Below, piece after piece: positions 1 through 9,226 of a stretch of 14,787 nt of DNA (positions are counted from its first letter, which is position 1; the number at the start of each line of letters is the position of its first letter). The translations under genes were made by a program, and so were the position numbers. This stretch comes from CAYUYH01 sp964449175 (GTDB lineage: Bacteria; Planctomycetota; Phycisphaerae; SM23-33): positions 1 through 14,787 of the forward strand of contig CAYUYH010000035.1 in assembly GCA_964449175.1 (NCBI GenBank), written 5' to 3'. The notes beneath the pieces are model-generated. The model did not search any database and had not been told where the DNA came from. It saw nothing but the letters and a program-made list of their open reading frames with translations.

Positions 1-1328
1 CCCCTGGCGCGCATGGCGGTGAAGGCCTCGTGGCCGGGCGTGTCGAGGAATACGACGTGCTTGCCGCCGACGTCGTAGCGGTACGCCCCGATGTGCTGGG
101 TGATGCCGCCTGCCTCGCCCTCGGCCACCGCCGCGTCGCGGATGCGGTCCAGCAGGGAGGTCTTGCCGTGGTCGACGTGTCCGAGGAACGTCACGACCGG
201 CGCCCGGCCGGCCATCGTCCCGGTCGCCCGGGCCTTCCGGCCCTCGATCAGCTCTTCCTCGGCGGTCTGGGCGCCCTTGACGATCAGCTCGATGTCATGG
301 TCCACAAGGACGGTCTCGGCGATCTCTCGCTCGATGACCTGGTTGATGGTGGCCATCACGCCCAGGTCCATCAGCTTGCGGATGATCTCGGTGGCCTTTA
401 TGCCCGTGGCGGAGGCAAGGTTCTTGACGGTTATGGGCTGGTCGACCTCTACCGGCCCGGTCTTGTGGACGGGGTAAATGCCCGTGCGCCTGCTGGAGAC
501 GCTTGGCCTGCGCCTTCTCAGCCCGCCTCCGGTGGCGGCCGCGAGGCGCTGCGACCTGTCGGCCAGGTCCTGGTCGCGCCATTCCTTGAGCCTCTCGCCG
601 CTGTCGGCGGTTCGCCCGCTGCGGCGTCGCGGGCTCCTGCGCTTGCCCTTGCGTTTGGTGGCGGCGCCTTCTCCGGCCTCGCCGACGACCACCTTGCCGC
701 CTCTCCTGCCCGTGACGGCGCCGGCGGCGGGCTCGTCGCCGGCTCCTTCTCGCGGCCTGGGTCTCAGGCTGCGCCCGGTGAGCGTATCGGGCCTCTCGAC
801 GCGGACGATTCGCGGCCCCTTGAGCTGGGCCGGCTTGGGGACGACCTGCGGCCCGGCTGGGCCAACCGGCTCGACCTTCTTTGCCTTGGGCCGGCGCGGC
901 TTCTTGGGCTTGGCGGCCTTGGCCGGGGTCTCCTCGGCGGCGGGCTCGGCAGTTTCAGGTTCGGCGGGCGCGGCCAACTCTGCCTGTTCGGCAACGGCAG
1001 CGGCAGCCGGGGCGGCCTCTTCTGCCGGCTCGGCGGCGGCCTCGGCGGCTGCGGGGGCCGCCTCTTCTGCCGGCTCGGCGGCGGCCTTGCGCTTCCGACG
1101 CCTCTTGCCGGCCTCGGCGCGTGCCTTGACCAAGTCCACATGCTCGGACGTCTCAACGGCCGTCGTGCTGGCGCCCTCGGTGAACCATTCCCGGATCGTC
1201 GCTTCCAATCCGGCCGACAGCGCCGTCATGTGGTTCTTGATCTCCAGGCCTTCCGCACGGCACTTGGCAAGGATCACCTTGCTCGTAACGCCGATCTCGC
1301 GGGCCAACTCAAATACGCGCGTCGCCAA
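1..1328 (-). CDS. infB: Translation initiation factor IF-2, N-terminal 442 residues (runs off left edge)
   Basis: IF-2 is the GTPase that brings initiator tRNA to the 30S subunit and promotes 50S joining. Seen: the protein opens MATRVFELAREIGVTSK, the IF-2 N-terminal helical domain. A long Ala/Glu/Pro then Lys/Arg-rich linker follows (about residues 60-280). A second conserved IF-2 N domain starts near VDQPITVKNLASATGIKATE. The G domain begins with G1 GHVDHGKT (383-390), the switch segment GGITQHIGAY, and G3 DTPGH (429-433); the frame leaves the window at MRARG. The start is TTG at 1328: an in-frame TGA lies just upstream, no ATG or GTG lies between, and GGGAGAG sits 4 bases before it. It is downstream of nusA by 71 bases, so it is probably cotranscribed. 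ylxR, often between the two, is absent. The rest of the G domain and the tRNA-binding domains are outside the window. Confidence 0.96.
   Translation of the reverse strand, partial: MATRVFELAREIGVTSKVILAKCRAEGLEIKNHMTALSAGLEATIREWFTEGASTTAVETSEHVDLVKARAEAGKRRRKRKAAAEPAEEAAPAAAEAAAEPAEEAAPAAAAVAEQAELAAPAEPETAEPAAEETPAKAAKPKKPRRPKAKKVEPVGPAGPQVVPKPAQLKGPRIVRVERPDTLTGRSLRPRPREGAGDEPAAGAVTGRRGGKVVVGEAGEGAATKRKGKRRSPRRRSGRTADSGERLKEWRDQDLADRSQRLAAATGGGLRRRRPSVSSRRTGIYPVHKTGPVEVDQPITVKNLASATGIKATEIIRKLMDLGVMATINQVIEREIAETVLVDHDIELIVKGAQTAEEELIEGRKARATGTMAGRAPVVTFLGHVDHGKTSLLDRIRDAAVAEGEAGGITQHIGAYRYDVGGKHVVFLDTPGHEAFTAMRAR
1015..1087 (-). repeat. Intragenic direct repeat in the infB linker
   Basis: Two identical 28-base copies lie at 1015-1042 and 1060-1087, offset by 45 bases. 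They encode a 15-residue Ala/Glu/Pro repeat (AEPAEEAAPAAA core) in the disordered linker of IF-2. The 45-base period keeps the reading frame, so this is likely in-frame slippage expansion of a linker of low constraint. Confidence 0.8.
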
Positions 1329-1399
1329 GAGACTCTCCCGGCTCGGTTGTCACATCAAACATCAGCCGGCCGAAACGCTCAGCCGGCGGGTATCTATGT

Positions 1400-2926
<1,527 letters not shown>

Positions 2927-2974
2927 GGCATTCCTTATCGCACGCGCCGGCGCCGGGGCCGGTCGATATCGACA

Positions 2975-3003
2975 ACAAAAAAAGTGGGTCGCCTCGCCCA
3001 CTT
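2975..3003 (-). terminator. Rho-independent terminator upstream of nusA
   Basis: On the minus strand AAGTGGG (3003-2997), an 8-base loop, and CCCACTT (2988-2982) are followed by a T-run; the plus strand shows seven A at 2977-2983. It is the only textbook hairpin plus U-tract in the window. It lies about 50 bases before the nusA start and about 430 bases after a strong promoter on the same strand. It therefore ends either a separate RNA or acts as an attenuator in the nusA leader. Confidence 0.8.
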
Positions 3004-3429
3004 CTTCGCGCCACAGCCAACAACTTGTTCCCTGCGGCCGATTCCGGCTGCCACCGGCCGCGGGGTTTCACAAACCCGGTGGTCCGTGGCTCGCCGGCGG
3101 CGGTCCGCAGCGAACCCGCCCGGGCGGATCCGGTCCTGCCCGGGCCTTGGCACGAGGCGAAGCCAACTTGGGCCTATGCCGGAACACGTAGCTCGTTCCT
3201 GGTCAGGCTCGTCGTCACAGCTGCAACTCCCGGGACCTTTGCACCTTTGCTCCCGATCTCAACCGCTTCAGAACTCACATCGCGTCCGCGCCCGGGGCTA
3301 TGGGCATACATCTCCACCTGCGCCACCAAGCTCCGCCCGGAGACGATGACGAAACACTCCCACATGCTCGCAGGAAGGCTGCCAGCGATCCTGCGGGCAG
3401 GTCCGTAAAGCCACTTTCCGTGGGTAGTA
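2975..3429 (-). ncRNA. Candidate structured RNA or long nusA leader, about 455 nt
   Basis: This gene-free stretch is bounded by a near-consensus promoter and an intrinsic terminator on the same strand. Its ends are complementary: CACAGCTA at 3435-3428 can pair with TGGCTGTG at 3019-3012 (seven Watson-Crick pairs and one G-U), just inside the terminator. Internal hairpins: 3411-3414/3420-3423; 3369-3375/3389-3395 (7 bp); 3231-3235/3251-3255 with a tandem 8-mer in the loop; and GCCCGGGC at 3118-3125 with its partner at 3138-3145, extended by an inner GGA/TCC. Two alternatives compete: 3030-3040/3055-3065 (11 pairs, one G-U) versus 3063-3068/3072-3077. I could not match it to RNase P RNA, tmRNA, 6S, SRP RNA, T-box or tRNA. 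The predicted start falls a few bases inside the closing helix, so the exact 5' end is uncertain. Alternative: an autoregulatory nusA leader. Confidence 0.45.
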
Positions 3430-3435
3430 GCTGTG

Positions 3436-3463
3436 ATTATAGATGTCGGCAATTGCCAGTCAA
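3436..3463 (-). promoter_or_regulatory. Near-consensus sigma-70 promoter reading towards nusA
   Basis: Minus strand: -35 TTGACT at 3463-3458, a 16-base spacer, and -10 TATAAT at 3441-3436 (6/6 match). Expected start is about 3430-3428. Together with the terminator at 2975-3003 it defines a transcript of about 455 nt, with nusA-infB downstream if read through. Confidence 0.75.
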
Positions 3464-3558
3464 ACAAATTATCCCCATCTGGGGGGCGGGCGAAAATCAA
3501 TACTGATCGTCACTTGCGGCCGCGTGCGGGAGGTGAGGGCAACGGGGCGAACAAAGGC

Positions 3559-3587
3559 TTGTCCGCCCGCCTGGCCGGTGCTAGACT
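3559..3587 (+). promoter_or_regulatory. Probable leuB promoter
   Basis: TTGTCC at 3559-3564, a 17-base spacer, and TAGACT at 3582-3587 (each 4/6 to consensus). The expected start is near 3595, giving a leader of about 47 bases. That leader contains a small hairpin GCCCC/GGGGC (3606-3610/3617-3621) just upstream of the ribosome-binding site. No Leu-rich leader peptide is visible. Confidence 0.45.
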
Positions 3588-3641
3588 CCCCGGTCCATTG
3601 CCCTTGCCCCGCGGCAGGGGCGGGCTGAAAGGACAGACGGC

Positions 3642-4739
3642 ATGAGAATCGCGGTGATAGGCGGAGACGGAACCGGCCCGGAGGTCGTGGCCGAGGGATT
3701 GAAGGTCCTCGAGGCCGTGGCCGGGAAGCTCGGCCTGAAATACGAGACCAAAGACTTTAACATCAGCGGCGACAGGTACTTGGCCGACGGCGGCGACCCG
3801 GCCAAGCCCACGCTCCCCGTCGTCCACGACGAGGAGATCGCCCATCTGCGCACCTTCGACGCCATATACCTCGGCGCGGTGGGCCATCCCGACATCGCCC
3901 CGGGCATCCTGGAGAAGGGCCTGCTCCTGCGGCTGCGGTTCGAGCTGGACCAGTACATCAACCTTCGTCCGGTCAAGCTCTACCCCGGCGTCTGGACGCC
4001 GCTGAAGGACAAGGGCCCGGAGCACATCGATTTCATTGTCGTCCGCGAGAATACCGAGGGCATTTACACGGGCATGGGCGGTTTCCAGTACAAAGGCACG
4101 GCCCAGGAGGTCTCGACCCAGATCAACTGTACCACGCGCTTCGGGGCTGAGCGGTGCATCCGCTACGCCTTCGAGACCTGCCGGCGGCGCAACAGCTCGA
4201 AGAAGCGCCTCACGCTGGTCCACAAGACCAACGTGCTCACCTTCGCCGGCGACACATGGTTCCGCACTTTCCAGGAGGTCGGCAAGGAATACGACGACAT
4301 CGAGAAGGACTACAACCACGTCGACGCTTGCTGCATGTGGTTCGTCAAGAACCCCGAGTACTACGACGTGATCGTCACCGACAACATCTTCGGCGACATC
4401 ATCACCGACCTGGCGGCCGTGCTCCAGGGCGGCCTGGGCGTGGCTGCCGGCGGCAACATCAACCCGGCGGGCGTGAGCATGTTCGAGCCGATGGGCGGCT
4501 CGGCCCCCAAGTACACGGGCAAGAACATGATTAATCCGATCGCGACGATCGCGGCGCTGGCTATGCTGCTGCGCGAGACGGGCAACAGCAAGGGCGACGC
4601 CAAGGCCGTCCAGGCCGGCGAACTCATCGAGGAGGCCATCCAGACCATCACGCCGAAGATGGCCAGCCAGAACGCCGGCAAGATGGGCTTCTCCACCACG
4701 GAGGTCGGCGACATGGTGGCCGCGGAGGCCAGCGCCTAG
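3642..4739 (+). CDS. leuB: 3-isopropylmalate dehydrogenase
   Basis: A 365-residue decarboxylating dehydrogenase of the isopropylmalate/isocitrate family. It would oxidise 3-isopropylmalate to 2-isopropylmalate-derived 2-oxoisocaproate in leucine synthesis. Seen: N-terminal VIGGDGTGPEV; the isopropyl-recognition signature EKGLL (91-95) and NLRPVKLYP; catalytic Tyr in ENTEGIY (Y142); Lys in VHKTN (K195); and metal-binding Asp in TDNIFGDIITD (D247, D252, D256). The overall pattern (LRFELDQYINLRP, GGNINPAGVSMFEP) resembles the actinobacterial LeuB subgroup. Oddity: the cofactor loop reads GGSAPKY (285-291) instead of the NAD-type HGSAPDI. AAAGGA lies 9 bases before the ATG. The gene faces away from nusA and converges on the FlgN-like gene. 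Isocitrate or tartrate dehydrogenase is less likely because of EKGLL and the ilvBN context. Confidence 0.86.
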   Translation: MRIAVIGGDGTGPEVVAEGLKVLEAVAGKLGLKYETKDFNISGDRYLADGGDPAKPTLPVVHDEEIAHLRTFDAIYLGAVGHPDIAPGILEKGLLLRLRFELDQYINLRPVKLYPGVWTPLKDKGPEHIDFIVVRENTEGIYTGMGGFQYKGTAQEVSTQINCTTRFGAERCIRYAFETCRRRNSSKKRLTLVHKTNVLTFAGDTWFRTFQEVGKEYDDIEKDYNHVDACCMWFVKNPEYYDVIVTDNIFGDIITDLAAVLQGGLGVAAGGNINPAGVSMFEPMGGSAPKYTGKNMINPIATIAALAMLLRETGNSKGDAKAVQAGELIEEAIQTITPKMASQNAGKMGFSTTEVGDMVAAEASA

Positions 4740-4763
4740 GCGCGGAATCACACTAATCCTGGA

Positions 4764-4791
4764 GCGCGGTGGGGCTCCTGCCCCACCGCGC
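4764..4791. terminator. Hairpin between convergent leuB and FlgN-like gene
   Basis: A perfect 11-bp inverted repeat, GCGCGGTGGGG and its complement, around a 6-base loop, 25 bases after the leuB stop. There is no T-tract on either side, so it is a probable but not textbook terminator, possibly serving both strands. A weaker 6-bp hairpin (4897-4902/4912-4917) lies nearer the FlgN-like stop. Confidence 0.5.
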
Positions 4792-4992
4792 AATCGATCA
4801 GCACAGTTGGCGGGGCAGGGGCCTCGCCACCCTTCAAAGTGGTTTTGAAACAGCGGCTAGCCCCCGCGAGATGCCCAGGACACGAGAATGCGGTTGCCGC
4901 AGGCGAGACGTCTGCGGGACGCGCGGCCAAGTCGCCACGGTGACTCGCTGGGGCGAGACGGCCGCGACACCGCGACACTTCTTCGACGGGCG

Positions 4993-5301
4993 CTAGGCCC
5001 CGCGGTAGGCGCGAAGGGTCTTCCTGCCCTGCCTTAGGTGGCGCACCTGGAGGGAAGTCTCCTCGCGTTGCTGCGCCAGTGAGAGCACAAGCTGGTTGCG
5101 GAGCCGCCCCACTTCCCTCACCTGCTCGGCGAAGTCGCCCAGCTCGTCGGAGCGGGCGTTCACCTCGCCCAGGATGGCGCCGACACGGCCGTTCAGGGCG
5201 CTGACGCCCTCGAAGTCGCCCCGCGAGACGTCGGCGATCTGCCGGCGAAGCAGCGCGGTCAGCTCGTCGAGCAGTTGGGCGGTTGTCGCGTCATCGGCCA
5301 C
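4993..5301 (-). CDS. Small FlgN/FliT-like coiled-coil protein
   Basis: A 102-residue, mostly helical protein: LLDELTALLRRQIADVSRGD, then a run of charged heptad-like helices, ending in LRQGRKTLRAYRGA. The helical hairpin and the C-terminal R/K-x-LRAYRG resemble FlgN/FliT-type flagellar export chaperones, which hold hook-associated or filament proteins in the cytosol. That is inference from pattern, and no flagellar gene is in view. The start is GTG at 5301, with AAGGTGG 6 bases upstream inside the TPR gene. The reading frame extends upstream, but only as an out-of-frame shadow of that gene. Its first 11 bases overlap the TPR gene's end, so the two are translationally coupled. A generic coiled-coil protein is the alternative. 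Confidence 0.68.
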   Translation of the reverse strand: MADDATTAQLLDELTALLRRQIADVSRGDFEGVSALNGRVGAILGEVNARSDELGDFAEQVREVGRLRNQLVLSLAQQREETSLQVRHLRQGRKTLRAYRGA

Positions 5302-6127
5302 AGCTTGCCACCTTCGGCGTCTCGCCGGCGGCTGCTCGCTGCAATCGTCCGAGCAGCTCGGCGGCCTCGGTCTTGTCGGGCTCTGCCGCCAGCACGGCCA
5401 GCAGCGCCTTCTGCGCGTCGGCCAGGCGGCCCTGCCGGGCGTACAGCGCGCCCAGGCAGAACAGCACGGATGAGTCTCCCTGGTGGCGGCGGAGGTATAT
5501 CTCCAGGTAGTGGATGATCTTGGCAAAGGACTTCATGCGGCAGGAGGTCTGGAATAGGCCGAGCAGCGCGACGAGGTTGTCGCTGTCCAGCTCGAGGCAC
5601 TTGAGGTACATCTCGAGTGCGGCGGGGTAGTCGCCGGTCTTCTGATACGCCATGGCCAGGCCGCTGTATGCCTCGGCGCAGTCGGGGTCGATGGCGGCGG
5701 CGGCCTGGAAGGCGGTCAGGGCGGCGGGGATGTCACCGGCCTGGACGGCGGCGGTGCCCATGCCGACGTGCGGCTGCGGTTGGTCCGGCGCGGCGTCGGC
5801 GGCCTGGCGATAGTAGTCGCCGGCCTCGCGGCAGAAGCCCGCGGACAGGCTGCAATCGCCGAGGTCTCTCAGCAGGCTGAAGCGGGCGGCGTTGGCCGCT
5901 GCGGGCGCGCCTTCGGGGAAGTTCACCAGTGCGGCCTTGAGGTGCTCGACGGCCTGGTCGCTCCGGCCCATGGCGTGCAGCACCCCGCCCGCCTGCCAGA
6001 GCACTCGCCAGTCGCGCGGGTGGGCGAGCAGATGGCCCTGCAGCATGGCCAGCGCCTCGTCGCCCCTGCCCGCGGCGGCTGCCTCGGCTGCCTGCTCGTG
6101 GAAGCTGTGGGGCGGTTGTGGCGGCAA
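5291..6127 (-). CDS. TPR repeat protein
   Basis: A 278-residue protein built of tetratricopeptide repeats from about residue 8 to 270. Clear repeat signatures are AHPRDWRVLWQAGGVLHAMG, then AAPDQPQPHVGMGTAAVQAG, then IDPDCAEAYSGLAMAYQKTG, then SSVLFCLGALYARQGRLADA. Such arrays are protein-binding scaffolds; partner and function are unknown. There is no signal peptide, no transmembrane segment and no enzyme domain. The start is placed at TTG 6127, which has AGGA 7 bases upstream and is followed at once by a helix-rich TPR. The frame stays open for 58 more codons upstream, but that part is Arg/Pro-rich, has no repeat character and is probably leader. It is cotranscribed with and overlaps the FlgN-like gene. 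A longer N-terminus starting at an upstream ATG or GTG cannot be excluded. Confidence 0.78.
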   Translation of the reverse strand: MPPQPPHSFHEQAAEAAAAGRGDEALAMLQGHLLAHPRDWRVLWQAGGVLHAMGRSDQAVEHLKAALVNFPEGAPAAANAARFSLLRDLGDCSLSAGFCREAGDYYRQAADAAPDQPQPHVGMGTAAVQAGDIPAALTAFQAAAAIDPDCAEAYSGLAMAYQKTGDYPAALEMYLKCLELDSDNLVALLGLFQTSCRMKSFAKIIHYLEIYLRRHQGDSSVLFCLGALYARQGRLADAQKALLAVLAAEPDKTEAAELLGRLQRAAAGETPKVASCGR

Positions 6128-6441
6128 TTGACTATCCTGTCGGTGCCCAGCCGGGGGAGGGCATGTGCGCACGCCTGCCGCCGGCACCCGGGGCGCCCAC
6201 ATGCCGCAATGCAAAGCCCGTGCCCGGACGGGCAATACCCGGCAAATGGCCGTGAAGGCCCGCCTGCGGGGCGCCGGCCGCGACGAGGGGGGCATCAGCA
6301 TAGCCGGTGTCGTAAAGAAAACGTGCGCCGCGCGGCCAAAACCGCCCTCACCGGCGCATGGAAACGGCGAGGCCGCGGTCGCTATTGCCGCACAGCCTCG
6401 CCGCTGTGATGCACTAGAATGCTGCCGCGCCCGGCGGGTGG
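6128..6441. other. Intergenic region between ilvN and the TPR gene, with hairpins
   Basis: These 314 bases lie downstream of ilvN and upstream of the TPR gene, both read leftwards. I see no convincing gene. Two stems stand out. One is GCCCGT/ACGGGC at 6216-6221/6228-6233. The other is the larger hairpin listed separately at 6365-6403. No good sigma-70 promoter for the TPR gene was found by eye. Confidence 0.6.
6365..6403 (-). terminator. Putative ilvN terminator
   Basis: A 9-bp inverted repeat, CGGCGAGGC with GCCTCGCCG (6365-6373/6395-6403), has an inner GCGG/CCGC pairing. On the minus strand it lies about 40 bases after the ilvN stop and is followed by only three T, so termination is plausible but weak by sequence. 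Confidence 0.45.
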
Positions 6442-6951
6442 TCAGTCGTCCTGCCCGGCGGAGGGGGCGGGCTTCTGTAGGCCGCGGGGCATGGCGATCA
6501 CGCCCGTCCGCGCCAGCTCGCCGATGCCGTAAGGCCGAACCAGCTCGATGAACGCCTCGAGCTTGGTCTCCGTGCCGGCCAGCTCCACCACGATGCTGTC
6601 CGGGGCGACGTCCACCACCCTGCCGCGGAAGAGGTTCACCACCTCCAGCACCTCAGGCCGACGCTGCGGCGACGCCGTCACGCGGATCAGCATCAAGTCC
6701 CGCTCGACGTAGGCCAGGTTCTCGAAGTCGCGGACCTTCACCACCGGCACGATCTTGGCCAACTGCTTGCGGACCTGCTCCAGCACGCGATCGTCGCCGA
6801 TGACCACGATGGTCATGCGGCTCAGCTCCGCCTCCTCGGTGCGGCCGACCACCAGCGAGTCGATGTTGAAGCCCCTGGCCGCGAACATGCCGGCGACGTG
6901 CGCCAGCACGCCGGGCTTGTTCTGCACCAATGCGCTTATGACGTGTCTCAT
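6442..6951 (-). CDS. ilvN: Acetolactate synthase, regulatory (small) subunit
   Basis: The 169-residue regulatory subunit activates the catalytic subunit and gives feedback inhibition by valine. Seen: an N-terminal ACT domain beginning MRHVISALVQNKPGVLAHVA, with AARGFNIDSLVVG, about residues 1-75. A C-terminal ALS_ss_C domain follows, containing RDLMLIRV, LFRGRVVDVAPDSIVVELAG and LVRPYGIGELARTG. Full length matches the IlvN/IlvH family (about 160-175). The Asn-Lys-Pro-Gly segment of the first ACT loop, where valine binds in this family, is present, so feedback control is probably kept. GGAG lies 8 bases before the ATG, and ilvB ends 27 bases upstream, so the two genes form an operon. Confidence 0.95.
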   Translation of the reverse strand: MRHVISALVQNKPGVLAHVAGMFAARGFNIDSLVVGRTEEAELSRMTIVVIGDDRVLEQVRKQLAKIVPVVKVRDFENLAYVERDLMLIRVTASPQRRPEVLEVVNLFRGRVVDVAPDSIVVELAGTETKLEAFIELVRPYGIGELARTGVIAMPRGLQKPAPSAGQDD

Positions 6952-6978
6952 GAGCTGTCTCCAGCTTTGTTGCGGATT

Positions 6979-8787
<1,809 letters not shown>

Positions 8788-8825
8788 GGTATGCATCCTT
8801 GGTTGCACGGATTCGTTGCGGGAGA

Positions 8826-8847
8826 CTTCCCGCCGACGGCAGGGAAG
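8826..8847 (-). promoter_or_regulatory. Hairpin just upstream of ilvB, possible attenuator stem
   Basis: CTTCCC/GGGAAG (8826-8831/8842-8847) with inner GCC/GGC and one bulged base, loop GAC. It lies 39 bases before the ilvB start, on the leader RNA. It is followed by TCTCCC rather than a U-tract, so whether it terminates transcription or hides no signal at all is open. A 10-base perfect palindrome, GTCCGCGGAC, lies beside it at 8862-8871. Confidence 0.4.
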
Positions 8848-8917
8848 ATAACTGCTCGCAGGTCCGCGGACAAGCTTCCGTCCGAGACTTACCGCCGGGG
8901 GGGGGCGACGGAGTGGC

Positions 8918-8946
8918 GGCCGCTACGGACGAATCACGCAGCGGCC
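8918..8946 (-). promoter_or_regulatory. Hairpin at the stop codon of the ilvB leader peptide
   Basis: The leader RNA can form a 10-bp stem, 8946-8937 with 8927-8918 (nine Watson-Crick pairs, one G-U), with a 9-base loop. Its first base is the last base of the leader-peptide TAG, so a ribosome on the stop codon would block it while one stalled upstream would not. Its 3' arm competes with GCCGCC (8920-8915) pairing to GGCGGT (8896-8891). Mutually exclusive stems of this kind are what attenuators use. Confidence 0.5.
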
Positions 8947-9044
8947 TAGAGTACAAGGACGACGGGCAGCACCAGCAGCGCAGCAGGACCGCGCCCGCCG
9001 CGGGCGGGCAAGAAACGGCCTGGATGTCCGAAGCTGCCGTGCAT
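8946..9044 (-). CDS. ilvBN leader peptide, 32 aa, Leu/Val-rich end
   Basis: An ATG at 9044 opens a 32-codon frame closed by TAG at 8948-8946. Its last ten residues are LLVLPVVLVL: five Leu, four Val, no Ile, using CTG, CTT, CTC, GTG, GTC and GTA codons. It lies between the ilvBN promoter and ilvB and ends at a hairpin. In enterobacteria the ilvBN leader peptide likewise uses Val and Leu control codons, so by analogy ribosome stalling on uncharged tRNA-Leu or tRNA-Val would raise ilvBN expression. There is no ribosome-binding site: the predicted transcription start is only about 3 bases before the ATG, suggesting leaderless translation. An in-frame TTG at codon 12 is the alternative start and keeps the control codons. 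Confidence 0.7.
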   Translation of the reverse strand: MHGSFGHPGRFLPARGGRGPAALLVLPVVLVL

Positions 9045-9054
9045 ACTGAAATCC

Positions 9055-9083
9055 ATGCTACCCCGCCGCGGCTGCGATGTCAA
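9055..9083 (-). promoter_or_regulatory. ilvBN promoter
   Basis: Minus strand: -35 TTGACA (6/6) at 9083-9078, a 17-base spacer, and -10 TAGCAT (4/6) at 9060-9055. The expected start is near 9048-9047. It is placed so that transcription begins right at the Leu/Val leader peptide and runs about 260 bases to ilvB. Confidence 0.72.
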
Positions 9084-9226
9084 GGGTGCGAGGTTGGGTC
9101 AGCAGCCCAAAAGGGTCACGGTCCGGCATTGCCACTGAGGGCGCTCCGCGGTAGCTTGGAGCACGGCAAAGTGCTGTCCCAGGGCACACAAGGGTCTTAG
9201 ATCGAACATGCAGGGGTAGAACGGAC

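Noticed and set aside
2927..3001. Upstream nusA start at 3001
   Set aside because: The extra 25 residues are encoded by the terminator and palindrome, have no family match, and the ATG at 2926 has a good ribosome-binding site.
2975..3429. RNase P RNA, tmRNA, 6S, SRP RNA, T-box or tRNA
   Set aside because: I looked for the conserved RNase P core (GAGGAAAGTCC and ACAGAA), the T-loop and CCA of tmRNA/tRNA, the SRP GGAAG/GCAGCC core and the T-box TGGTACCGCG motif; none is present.
3174..3500. 108-codon minus-strand open frame inside the candidate RNA
   Set aside because: It begins upstream of the predicted transcription start, the only later ATG (63 codons) has no ribosome-binding site, and no family is recognised. 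Kept in mind as an alternative to a non-coding RNA.
3510..4793. Minus-strand open frame opposite leuB
   Set aside because: Shadow of leuB, which has intact catalytic motifs on the plus strand; the frame also covers the leuB promoter and terminator.
8993..9009. GCCCGCC/GGCGGGC perfect stem as a terminator
   Set aside because: It lies within the leader-peptide codons, has a 3-base loop and no U-tract; it may matter as a pause structure but not as a terminator.
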